A DNA stretch of 17,773 nt from DATGCT01 sp964495575 (lineage in GTDB: Bacteria; Patescibacteriota; Minisyncoccia; UBA6257; GWB1-50-10), in assembly GCA_964495575.1 (NCBI GenBank), contig CAZBVS010000013.1, positions 1 through 17,773 of the forward strand, read 5' to 3'. The notes under the pieces were generated by a model. That model saw only the letters and a list, made by a program, of their open reading frames with translations. It made no database searches and was not told where the DNA came from. This document shows, piece by piece, positions 1-6,634 of the stretch; position 1 is the stretch's first letter; the number at the start of each line of letters is the position of its first letter. A program made the translations under genes and the position numbers.

Positions 1-19
1 ATAAAGCATATAAATAACC

Positions 20-2206
20 ATGTATCAAGTATTTCAAAATCCAAAATCTGGTAAAACAAAGGTAAAAAACATCACCCCACCAAAACTCAAAAAAGGTGGA
101 ATTATTGTAAACAATAAATATTCTTTAATAAGCCCGGGGACAGAAAAAGGATTAATTGAGCTTTCTAAAAAAGGTCTTCTTCAAAAAGCCAAAGAAAGAC
201 CTGATTATGTAAAGAAGTTCATTAAACTTGCCAAGACCAAAGGTATTAAGGCTGCCTGGCAGATGGCTCAGGCAAAGCTTTCAACAGAGATACCTTTAGG
301 GTACTCCACCAGTGGAAACGTAGAAAAAGTAGCTGATGATGTTGAAGGTTTCCAATCAGGAGACAGAGTAGCCTGTGCTGGGCAAGACTACGCCTCTCAC
401 GCTGAAAAGGTTTTTGTTCCTAAAAACTTAGCGGTAAAGATTCCTAAAAACGTAACTGATAAAGAGGCCTCGTTTGCTACTCTTGCCTCCATTGCCTTAC
501 ATGGCATTCATCAAGCTGATCTTAAACCAGGGGAGAGTGTAGCCGTTATCGGTCTCGGCCTATTAGGCCAGCTAGCTACAAGGATGCTCAAAGCCTACGG
601 CCACCCCGTTATCGGTTTTGATGTTAAAAAACGTCCCCTAGACTACGCCAAAGAACACTCAGGTATAGACTATGCTGTAAAAACAAAGAAGAAAAATTAT
701 CAAAGCGTTCTTTCTAAACTAACCGACGGTCAAGGCGTAGATGCCGTCTTAATCTATGCCTCCGCAAAAAACTCTGAGCCAATAGAACTTGCCTCAGAGA
801 TAGCCCGAGATAGAGGGAAGATAGTTCAGGTCGGAAACACCGACCCTGATATCCCATGGCGCACCTTTTATCAAAAAGAGTTATCCTTCAACTCTTCCCG
901 TTCATACGGCCCAGGAAGATATGATCCTTCATATGAAGAAGAAGGAAATGATTACCCAATCGGCCATGTCCGCTTCACTGAACGAAGGAACATGAAAGAG
1001 TTCCTCCGTCTCTTAGATGATGATCAAATAAAAGTAGAAGATCTCCTTACCGCCGAGTTTGATATTCAGGAAGCTCATAAAGCATACGACATGATAATGA
1101 ACTCCAAAAAACAGATCTTTGGACTTCTTCTAAAGTACCCTGAAAGAGAAAAGAAAGACGATAAAAGTGTTATCGTCCTTACCGACAACCCAACCCCTCT
1201 TCCTGGCAGAGAAGAGGTAAACATCGGCCTCATCGGCCTAGGATCATTTGCTACCTCCACTATCCTGCCTCATCTTAAAAACATAAAAGATGATTCCGTT
1301 AATCTAATTGGTGTAGCCAACACTACCGGTAACAAAGCTAAGGATGTTGCCAAAGACTGGAATGCTGAATACGCCACCAATGATTATAAAAAACTTATCG
1401 AAGACAAAAGGATAAACATGATAATCTGTGCCACCCGTCATAGTTCACACGCCAAGATGGCCCAAGAAATACTAAAGGCAGGGAAAAATCTATACATAGA
1501 AAAACCAATTGCTCTAAATAAAAAAGATTTAAAGGACATTGTTAAAGTAGCTCAAGGGTCCCGTGCCAGACTATTAGTAGGTTTTAACCGTCGTTTTTCA
1601 AAACATTTCAAAAGAGCCTATGAAGAATTTGGAAAGTCTTCTGTCCCTACCATGATTAACTACCGTATAAACTATCCTTTCGAAGATAAAGAACACTGGA
1701 GTTATGACCCTGATGAAGGTGGCCGAATTATCGGAGAGATGTCTCATTTTGCTCACGCCTTCCGATACATTACCAACTCCTGCCCAACCAAAGTATACGC
1801 CAGTGTTGTCCCTACCGGAGAAGGAATCCAAAGAGAGGAAAACGCTGTAATAAATATTGAGTTTGAGGATGGCTCTATCGGTAATATTTTCTACTCCGCC
1901 TTAGGAAGTAACCAAGTTTCCAAAGAGTACATTGAGATATACGGCGGAAACAAAATAATGACCGTGGATGACTTCAAAAAAGGAATGTTGTACCACCATG
2001 AAGATAAAGAAAAGATAAAGTTCCGTCATCAAGATAAAGGGTATGATGCTGAGCTACAAGAATTTATCCAAAGCATAAGAGAAGGAAAGCCTTCACCAAT
2101 GACCTTGGAAGAAATAATAGATGCTCATCTAGCAATCTTTGCCGCTTACCACTCATACAAAGAAGGAGAAGCAAAAGAAATTGAACCTCCTAAGGTTAAT
2201 AAGTAA
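20..2206 (+). CDS. Bi-domain oxidoreductase: MDR alcohol dehydrogenase-like domain fused to Gfo/Idh/MocA domain
   Basis: This 728-residue protein joins two NAD(P)-binding oxidoreductases. Residues 1-375 resemble medium-chain (zinc-type alcohol) dehydrogenases, with a nucleotide-binding GLGLLG at 178-183. The catalytic zinc cysteine expected near residue 40 is replaced by the SPGTE context, so a classical zinc-alcohol dehydrogenase reaction is doubtful. From about residue 400 a second Rossmann fold begins (GLGSFA near 406), followed by the Gfo/Idh/MocA EKP motif near 494 and the C-terminal substrate-binding domain. This fusion is a known architecture in bacterial surface-polysaccharide loci, where it is presumed to oxidise or reduce a nucleotide sugar; the exact substrate cannot be read from sequence. 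The epimerase, glycosyltransferase and flippase genes nearby agree with that role. The ATG at 20 is the first start and follows an AT-rich leader without a Shine-Dalgarno sequence. The gene may continue an operon from the left of the window. Confidence 0.88.
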   Translation: MYQVFQNPKSGKTKVKNITPPKLKKGGIIVNNKYSLISPGTEKGLIELSKKGLLQKAKERPDYVKKFIKLAKTKGIKAAWQMAQAKLSTEIPLGYSTSGNVEKVADDVEGFQSGDRVACAGQDYASHAEKVFVPKNLAVKIPKNVTDKEASFATLASIALHGIHQADLKPGESVAVIGLGLLGQLATRMLKAYGHPVIGFDVKKRPLDYAKEHSGIDYAVKTKKKNYQSVLSKLTDGQGVDAVLIYASAKNSEPIELASEIARDRGKIVQVGNTDPDIPWRTFYQKELSFNSSRSYGPGRYDPSYEEEGNDYPIGHVRFTERRNMKEFLRLLDDDQIKVEDLLTAEFDIQEAHKAYDMIMNSKKQIFGLLLKYPEREKKDDKSVIVLTDNPTPLPGREEVNIGLIGLGSFATSTILPHLKNIKDDSVNLIGVANTTGNKAKDVAKDWNAEYATNDYKKLIEDKRINMIICATRHSSHAKMAQEILKAGKNLYIEKPIALNKKDLKDIVKVAQGSRARLLVGFNRRFSKHFKRAYEEFGKSSVPTMINYRINYPFEDKEHWSYDPDEGGRIIGEMSHFAHAFRYITNSCPTKVYASVVPTGEGIQREENAVINIEFEDGSIGNIFYSALGSNQVSKEYIEIYGGNKIMTVDDFKKGMLYHHEDKEKIKFRHQDKGYDAELQEFIQSIREGKPSPMTLEEIIDAHLAIFAAYHSYKEGEAKEIEPPKVNK

Positions 2207-2244
2207 TTTATTTTTTATAAAAACAGTAAAACTTACACATAAAA

Positions 2245-2292
2245 ATGAAAAAGCCCCCGATACGGACGAAACCGTATAAGGGTCTTTTTCAT
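2245..2292 (+). terminator. Long hairpin terminator after the bi-domain oxidoreductase
   Basis: Two 21-base arms (2245-2265 and 2272-2292) pair with only three mismatches around a 6-base loop. The outer ends are A-rich on the left and T-rich on the right (TCTTTTT), so it could work as an intrinsic terminator on either strand. It separates the oxidoreductase from the epimerase gene on the same strand. Confidence 0.75.
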
Positions 2293-2313
2293 GGTGATTA
2301 ATTACATTATAAA
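2286..2313 (+). promoter_or_regulatory. Candidate promoter of the C5-epimerase gene
   Basis: A weak -35 (TTTTCA, 2286-2291) lies 16 bases before TATAAA (2308-2313), 20 bases ahead of the ATG at 2333. The -35 overlaps the right arm of the preceding terminator. It is included because the terminator implies that the epimerase needs its own promoter. Confidence 0.3.
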
Positions 2314-2332
2314 CTTGCTAATTTAATTGTTA

Positions 2333-3304
2333 ATGTCTAAAATAAGCTATCTAAAAAGAATCCTTAAGGTCTATTTAACAAACACCAAAAGTTATCTTAA
2401 CTTCTGGCATGAAGATCCTAAACCATCTGAGGATATAACCCCTCATAACCTAGGAAAGTATTACATGACTTTTGAGGATAAAGCAGAGTACCAAGGTCCC
2501 CGAGATAAAAACGGGATAATTCTCTTTGACTACCACGGCGATATTGGTACCCAGTACAACCCCGTCGCCATTGCCCAGTACGGCCTTGCCCACTACAACA
2601 TATACTCCAAAACAAACGAAGGGTATAACTTTGATGAAGCTAAAAAACACGCTGACTGGCTCATAGACAACCTAGAAGAAAACAATCAAGGAATATTAGT
2701 CTGGAAGCATGACTTTGATTGGCACTACAAAGAAACTCTTCAAAAAGGTTGGTACTCCGCTCTCTCTCAAGGAGCCGGCATATCTTTACTTGTTAGAATG
2801 CATGAAGCCACTGGAGAAGAGAAGTATCTCAAAGCCGCTGAAGACGCTTTTGAATCATTAGAGATTGATACCGATGAAGGCGGAGTAAGATATGTTGATA
2901 ATGAAGGAAACACCTGGCTTGAAGAGTATATTGTAAGCCCGCCAACCCATATCCTAAACGGCTTTATCTGGGCTTCCTGGGGAGTTTGGGATTTCTACCT
3001 TGCCACGGGCAAGAAACGAGCTAAAAACCTGTTTGAGGCCTGTATAAAGACCATAAAGGAGAATCTCCACCGGTATGACACAGGTTACTGGTCCTTATAC
3101 GATCTATCCGATCAGAAAATGAAGATGTTAGCTAGTCCCTTCTATCACAAACTCCATATTGCCCAGCTTAACGCAACTTACAAACTTACCGACCAAGAAA
3201 AATTTAAAGAATACGAAGAAAAATTTAAAAAGTATCAAAATAGCTGGTTTAACAGAAAGAAAGCTTTGATCTATAAAGCAATATTTAAGTTAATCTATTT
3301 TTAA
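2333..3304 (+). CDS. D-glucuronyl C5-epimerase family protein
   Basis: The 323-residue product matches the C-terminal catalytic domain of heparan sulfate glucuronyl C5-epimerases (Glce family, an alpha/alpha-barrel). Diagnostic stretches are SALSQGAGISLLVR (142-155), EEY (197-199), LNGF (208-211), YDTGYWSLYDL (248-258) and YHKLHIAQL (271-279). They retain the tyrosines and glutamate known to matter in this family. The enzyme would invert C5 of a D-glucuronosyl residue within a glycan to L-iduronosyl. No signal peptide or clear membrane segment is visible, so it may act in the cytoplasm on a lipid-linked oligosaccharide before flipping; this is inference. The ATG at 2333 is preferred over a TTG six bases upstream. 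The neighbouring genes place it in a polysaccharide pathway. Confidence 0.85.
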   Translation: MSKISYLKRILKVYLTNTKSYLNFWHEDPKPSEDITPHNLGKYYMTFEDKAEYQGPRDKNGIILFDYHGDIGTQYNPVAIAQYGLAHYNIYSKTNEGYNFDEAKKHADWLIDNLEENNQGILVWKHDFDWHYKETLQKGWYSALSQGAGISLLVRMHEATGEEKYLKAAEDAFESLEIDTDEGGVRYVDNEGNTWLEEYIVSPPTHILNGFIWASWGVWDFYLATGKKRAKNLFEACIKTIKENLHRYDTGYWSLYDLSDQKMKMLASPFYHKLHIAQLNATYKLTDQEKFKEYEEKFKKYQNSWFNRKKALIYKAIFKLIYF

Positions 3305-3313
3305 AATGCTTCC

Positions 3314-3341
3314 TTGACATACGATAAACCATTCTTATACT
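3314..3341 (+). promoter_or_regulatory. Strong sigma70-type promoter of the AbiE-like module
   Basis: A perfect -35 TTGACA (3314-3319) is followed after 16 bases by TATACT (3336-3341), five of six matches to TATAAT. The predicted start of transcription is near 3348, leaving a leader of about 23 bases before the ATG at 3371. It begins ten bases after the epimerase stop codon, so the toxin-antitoxin genes have their own promoter. Confidence 0.7.
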
Positions 3342-3358
3342 TATATATAAGAATGGTT
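3327..3358 (+). promoter_or_regulatory. Inverted repeat overlapping the AbiE promoter (candidate operator)
   Basis: A perfect 13-bp inverted repeat, AACCATTCTTATA (3327-3339) and its complement (3346-3358), has a 6-base centre and spans the spacer, the -10 box and the predicted transcription start. Antitoxins of the AbiEi family are known to repress their own operon by binding inverted repeats at the promoter, so this is a plausible operator for the product of 4009-4584. There is no T-run typical of an intrinsic terminator after the right arm. Confidence 0.6.
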
Positions 3359-3370
3359 AATTAATTAAAC

Positions 3371-4021
3371 ATGACTAAAATACCACTTGCAAAAAAATTA
3401 AAGAAGAAGAATCATCTTAAACTAGCTTTTGCTCAAGACCTACTAGTGTCCGAATTATACGATAATTACCCCAAAGCAATCATTCATGGTGGTACGGCTA
3501 TCTGGCGTTGTTATAATGGAAACCGTTTTTCAGAGGATATTGATGTGTATCTCCCTTCAATCAATAAAAAGAAACTAGATAATTTTGCAGACAAGCTAAT
3601 AAATAACGGCTTTAAAAAGAATAAACTTAAAATAACTGATAACGCAGTTTTTTCAAAGTTTTCTTACCAAGGTTCTGTTGTTCGATTGGAGGCAGTAGAA
3701 AAGAGTATCAAAAAATACAAAACTGAAAAATTTGAAATGACGGACGGAAGTTTTATGGTGGTTAACACACTTTCCCCTTCACAGCTTATCAAAGAAAAAG
3801 TTGGTGCTTATCTAGGAAGACAAAAAATCCGTGATCTTTATGATATATTTTTTCTTGTTGAGTATGTAAAAGATAAAAAAACTATTCAGAAAGATTTAAA
3901 CAAGCTTCTAAATAAATTTAAGCCTCCTAAAGATAAATCTGATCTTGAAACTTTAATTATTACAGGCGCTATTCCTCAGCAAAAAGATATGATTCAAAAA
4001 ATAAAAAGATGGGTAAAATAA
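3371..4021 (+). CDS. AbiEii/AbiGii-type nucleotidyltransferase toxin
   Basis: This 216-residue protein has the hallmarks of the AbiEii (DUF1814-type) nucleotidyltransferase toxins. The active-site block starts with GGTAI (40-44) and ends in RFSEDID (52-58), giving the two metal-binding aspartates D56 and D58. A second conserved block, with KEKVGAYLGR (141-150) and RDLYD (154-158), is typical of the helical part of these enzymes. Characterised relatives transfer nucleotides to RNA targets such as tRNA and stop growth; the target here is unknown. It lacks membrane segments and should be cytoplasmic. Its 3' end overlaps the next gene by 13 bases, which fits a coupled toxin-antitoxin pair. In most described AbiE operons the antitoxin gene comes first, so this order is reversed. 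At 216 residues it is somewhat short for the family. The bases around it are much more AT-rich than the polysaccharide genes. Confidence 0.85.
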   Translation: MTKIPLAKKLKKKNHLKLAFAQDLLVSELYDNYPKAIIHGGTAIWRCYNGNRFSEDIDVYLPSINKKKLDNFADKLINNGFKKNKLKITDNAVFSKFSYQGSVVRLEAVEKSIKKYKTEKFEMTDGSFMVVNTLSPSQLIKEKVGAYLGRQKIRDLYDIFFLVEYVKDKKTIQKDLNKLLNKFKPPKDKSDLETLIITGAIPQQKDMIQKIKRWVK

Positions 4022-4584
4022 AGCATATTTCAAAAATAAGGAAGCTAACTAAAGAAACTCCTGTTTTTCAGTCTTCTGATATAGAAAGAACGGTAGGTGA
4101 TAAAAATTATGCCCACTTATTACTCCACAACTTAGTAGAACGTGGTGAAGTTTTTCGTGTCAAAAAAGGTTGGTATAGCATTGAAGAGGACCCAACTCTA
4201 GCTGTATATTGTTTTAAACCTGCTTATCTTGCTCTTCAAAATGCTTTAAGTATTCATGGTCTTTGGGAGCAAGAGACAAACCCTGTCATTGTTACTGCTA
4301 AACGAGCAAGAACCGGGGTGAGAAAAATATTTGAGCAGAATGTAATAATTCACAGGATAAAACCTGATTATTTATTTGGTTTTGATTATCTACAAAGAAA
4401 TAATTATTTAATACCTGTTTCTGATATAGAGAAGACATTTATAGATTTAATTTATTTTAATAAAAATATAAATAAAGAATTAATTGATAAAATCAGAAAA
4501 AATATTAATATTTCAAAACTTAATTCTTATCTTAAAAAATATCCTAAGAAATTTAAAAATAAAGTAATTAAATTTATTAAATAA
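4009..4584 (+). CDS. AbiEi-type antitoxin / winged-helix transcriptional regulator
   Basis: The 191-residue protein starts with a winged helix-turn-helix domain (about residues 15-60). It includes the recognition-wing pattern LHNLVERGEVFRVKKGWYSI (39-58), characteristic of the AbiEi antitoxin N-terminal domain. A second domain (about 70-150, with YLALQNALSIHGL at 73-85 and IPVSDIEKTFIDLIYF at 135-150) matches the AbiEi C-terminal region. AbiEi proteins neutralise the AbiEii toxin and repress their own promoter. The start codon lies inside the toxin gene, suggesting translational coupling. The tail (residues 150-191) is lysine- and asparagine-rich and very AT-rich: I count 12 G/C among the 120 bases at 4441-4560. 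It could instead be a solitary AbiEi-like regulator, but the adjacent AbiEii-type gene makes the pair far more likely. Confidence 0.8.
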   Translation: MGKIKHISKIRKLTKETPVFQSSDIERTVGDKNYAHLLLHNLVERGEVFRVKKGWYSIEEDPTLAVYCFKPAYLALQNALSIHGLWEQETNPVIVTAKRARTGVRKIFEQNVIIHRIKPDYLFGFDYLQRNNYLIPVSDIEKTFIDLIYFNKNINKELIDKIRKNINISKLNSYLKKYPKKFKNKVIKFIK

Positions 4585-4592
4585 TACTTCCG

Positions 4593-4620
4593 TTGCTTTT
4601 TATTTAATATTGTGTATAAT
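4593..4620 (+). promoter_or_regulatory. Promoter of the RHH-MntA/HepT module
   Basis: TTGCTT (4593-4598) is followed after 16 bases by a perfect TATAAT (4615-4620). The predicted transcription start is near 4627, which gives a leader of about 21 bases to the ATG at 4648. It begins nine bases after the AbiEi-like stop codon, so the second toxin-antitoxin module has its own promoter. Confidence 0.65.
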
Positions 4621-4640
4621 TGTAATACAAATTATTACAA
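4620..4640 (+). promoter_or_regulatory. Inverted repeat at the transcription start (candidate RHH operator)
   Basis: TTGTAATA (4620-4627) and its exact complement TATTACAA (4633-4640) flank a 5-base centre. The palindrome abuts the -10 box and covers the predicted transcription start. Ribbon-helix-helix antitoxins bind short operators of this sort as dimers, so the RHH domain encoded just downstream is the natural candidate ligand. Confidence 0.55.
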
Positions 4641-4647
4641 CAATATT

Positions 4648-5073
4648 ATGCGTAAAATAGTTAACATATCAATGCCCGGCAATATGCTGGAGGAATTAGA
4701 TAAAACTGTGGAAAGTCAAAACTATGCTTCTCGCAGTGAGTTTTTGCGTGATTTATTAAGAAATCATATTCGTCAAAAACCTGATAAATTAAATACTAAG
4801 CAAATTATTCAAAAAGCTCGCCCTGTTTTGAATAAGCATAACGTAAAAAAAGCTTCTTTGTTTGGCTCTGCTGTCAGAGGAGAATTGACTTCTGAGAGTG
4901 ATATAGATTTTCTTGTAGAATTACCTAAGGGGTCCAGTTTATTTGATCTAATAAATCTCGAAGACGATTTAAAAGATGTATTCGACAGAGACGTTGATGT
5001 TGTTACTTTTAATGGTTTAAATCCAAAAATAAAGGACAATATTTTAAATTCTCAAAAAAAGATCAAGATATGA
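4648..5073 (+). CDS. Ribbon-helix-helix / MntA-type nucleotidyltransferase fusion antitoxin
   Basis: This 141-residue protein combines two domains. Residues 1-43 are a ribbon-helix-helix (CopG/Arc-like) DNA-binding domain: a short strand (RKIVNISMP), then two helices with the YASRSEFLRDLLR pattern (26-38). Residues 60-125 are a minimal nucleotidyltransferase with the exact GSx10DxD motif (G73-S74 and D85-I-D87) and a third acidic site in DVDVV (115-119). MntA antitoxins of this class inactivate the HepT RNase by attaching AMP residues to it (type VII toxin-antitoxin). The next gene encodes a HepT-like protein with which it shares an ATGA overlap. The start at 4648 is chosen because an upstream in-frame ATG at 4612 lies within the predicted promoter, and because the RHH strand begins right after it. 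The RHH part probably provides autoregulation. Confidence 0.82.
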   Translation: MRKIVNISMPGNMLEELDKTVESQNYASRSEFLRDLLRNHIRQKPDKLNTKQIIQKARPVLNKHNVKKASLFGSAVRGELTSESDIDFLVELPKGSSLFDLINLEDDLKDVFDRDVDVVTFNGLNPKIKDNILNSQKKIKI

Positions 5074-5408
5074 AGAACAAAAGATTCTTTTTGGAGCACA
5101 TAATTGAAAGCATCGAAAGAATCAAAGATGCAACCGGATCATTATCAAAAAAAGAGTTTATAAAATCGTTGGATGCTAGAGATATTGTAGATAGGAGGCT
5201 AGAAATTATCGGAGAAGCCGTTTCTAATCTTCCTGAGGATTTTAGAAATAAATATTCTAAAGTACCCTGGGGTGAAATTATAGGGACTCGTAATAAATTA
5301 ATTCACGAATATTTTTCTGCTGATCCAGAATTAATTTGGGAGATTATTAAAAAAGACATACCTAAACTAGAAAAAGAAATAAAAAATATATTAGACTCAA
5401 TGAAATAA
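5070..5408 (+). CDS. HepT-like ribonuclease toxin (DUF86 family)
   Basis: The 112-residue, all-helical product matches the HepT/DUF86 family of HEPN-superfamily RNases. The catalytic Rx4HxY signature is present as RNKLIHEY, with R74, H79 and Y81. Tyr81 corresponds to the tyrosine that MntA partners modify with AMP in characterised systems. Upstream features typical of the family include DIVDRRLEIIGEA (38-50) and VPWGEIIGTRN (65-75). The gene starts in an ATGA overlap with the RHH-nucleotidyltransferase antitoxin gene, which supports a two-gene toxin-antitoxin operon. Its TAA stop shares a base with the ATG of the glycosyltransferase gene. Catalytic residues appear intact, so an active toxin is expected. 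Confidence 0.85.
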   Translation: MKNKRFFLEHIIESIERIKDATGSLSKKEFIKSLDARDIVDRRLEIIGEAVSNLPEDFRNKYSKVPWGEIIGTRNKLIHEYFSADPELIWEIIKKDIPKLEKEIKNILDSMK

Positions 5409-6634
5409 TGAAAGCTTTATTCTTTTCTCAGTATTATTCTCCGGAGATAAATGCCCCTGCTCACAGGATGAGTTTTTTTGCTAAACACCTATCAAAAAAA
5501 GGTGATGATGTAACTGTTATCTGTGAACCCCCAAACTACCCTGAAAGAGAGTTGTTTGAAGGGTATGAAAATAAATGGAGAAGTATAAACCAAGAAGATG
5601 GAGTAAAGGTTGTAAGAAGTTGGGTACATATTACCAAAAAGAAAACCTTCATCCCTCGGATCATAAACTATGCTTCCTACCTCATCTCAAGTTTCTTTGC
5701 CGGGCTTCATGAAGATCCTGACGTAATCTTTGTTACCTCCCCTCCTTTTCCTGCCCTTGCCAGCGCCTGGCTGCTTTCAAAGATAAAAAGAGTTCCTTTA
5801 GTGTTAGATATCCGCGATATCTGGCCTGACTCAGCTGTCTCGGTGGGAATGATGAACAAAGGATTATTATTCAAATTCTTGCAGTGGTGGGAGAAAAAGT
5901 TCTATAAGTCAGCGGAGAAAATTGTAGTTAACGCCAAAGGAATAGGTAAAAGACTTACTAAAGAAAAAGGTGTTCCGGAGGATAAAATCAAGTTTCTTCC
6001 TAACGGAGCTGAGATAGAGATGTTTGATCCCCAAGCCCAAGGTAAAAAACTAAACCAAGAGTTTAATATTAAAAACAAGTACGTAGTTCTATTTACCGGC
6101 CTTATCGGTCTTGCTCAAGATCCTGAAGTTATCGTTAAAGCCGCTAATATATTAAAGAATGAAAAAGAGATCTTCTTTTTAATAGTAGGGGACGGCCCCA
6201 AGAGAAAAGAATGTTTAGAGTTAATCGATAAATATAATCTTGAAAATATAATAATGCCTGGCAGCTATCCAAGAGAGGAGATGCCTAAGTTTGTAGCCCG
6301 AGCCGATGCTTGTTTAGCTACTCATAAAAAGGACGATCTCTTCAAAGATGTTATTCCTTCTAAAATATTTGATTATATGGCCGGTGCCCGCCCTATAATC
6401 ATCAACTCTCAAGGAGAAGGGGTAAGAATTGTTAAAGAAGCTGAGTGTGGAATAAATATTCCTCCTGCTTCACCGCAAGAAATGGCTGACGCCATCCTAA
6501 ACCTTTATCATGATTTTGCTAAAGCAAGAGATTATGGAAAGAACGGAAGAAAGTATGCAGAGAAAAACTTTGCTAAAAAGAAAATTGCGGAGAAGCTCCA
6601 CGATCTTTTAGAGAGTATTAAGGATAAAGATTAA
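5408..6634 (+). CDS. GT4-family glycosyltransferase, WbuB-like
   Basis: The 408-residue protein is a GT-B fold glycosyltransferase of family GT4. The N-terminal half begins MKALFFSQYYSPE and contains the DIRDIWPDS stretch typical of WbuB (amino-sugar transferases of O-antigen and colanic-acid-type loci). The C-terminal half has a GLIGLAQDPEVIVKAA loop, a VGDGPKR motif and PSKIFDYMAGARPII, which includes the nucleotide-sugar-binding EX7E-like region. It probably adds the second sugar, often an N-acetylated amino sugar, to the lipid-linked primer made by the initiating transferase; donor and linkage are not predictable. Its start overlaps the HepT stop codon (TAATG), implying translational coupling to the toxin gene. 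The 3' end overlaps the convergent asparagine-synthase-like gene by four bases. Confidence 0.85.
   Translation: MKALFFSQYYSPEINAPAHRMSFFAKHLSKKGDDVTVICEPPNYPERELFEGYENKWRSINQEDGVKVVRSWVHITKKKTFIPRIINYASYLISSFFAGLHEDPDVIFVTSPPFPALASAWLLSKIKRVPLVLDIRDIWPDSAVSVGMMNKGLLFKFLQWWEKKFYKSAEKIVVNAKGIGKRLTKEKGVPEDKIKFLPNGAEIEMFDPQAQGKKLNQEFNIKNKYVVLFTGLIGLAQDPEVIVKAANILKNEKEIFFLIVGDGPKRKECLELIDKYNLENIIMPGSYPREEMPKFVARADACLATHKKDDLFKDVIPSKIFDYMAGARPIIINSQGEGVRIVKEAECGINIPPASPQEMADAILNLYHDFAKARDYGKNGRKYAEKNFAKKKIAEKLHDLLESIKDKD
6587..6601 (-). terminator. Weak hairpin terminator for the leftward asnB operon
   Basis: On the - strand a 6-bp stem (one G-T pair) with a 3-base loop is followed by AATTTTCTTTTT. 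It lies within the last codons of the convergent glycosyltransferase gene. The stem is short, so efficiency is doubtful. Confidence 0.3.

Noticed and set aside
4612..4647. Earlier in-frame ATG for the RHH-MntA gene
   Set aside because: It overlaps the -10 box and the predicted transcription start, and the 12 extra residues (Asn/Tyr-rich) do not belong to the RHH fold.
5071..5073. Recoding of UGA as glycine, as in some Patescibacteria
   Set aside because: TGA serves as the stop codon of the RHH-MntA gene, no in-frame TGA interrupts any conserved protein here, and an RF2-type factor is present.
3310..5408. Mobile element carrying the toxin-antitoxin genes
   Set aside because: No transposase, integrase, tRNA attachment site or flanking direct repeat could be seen; only base composition hints at transfer.
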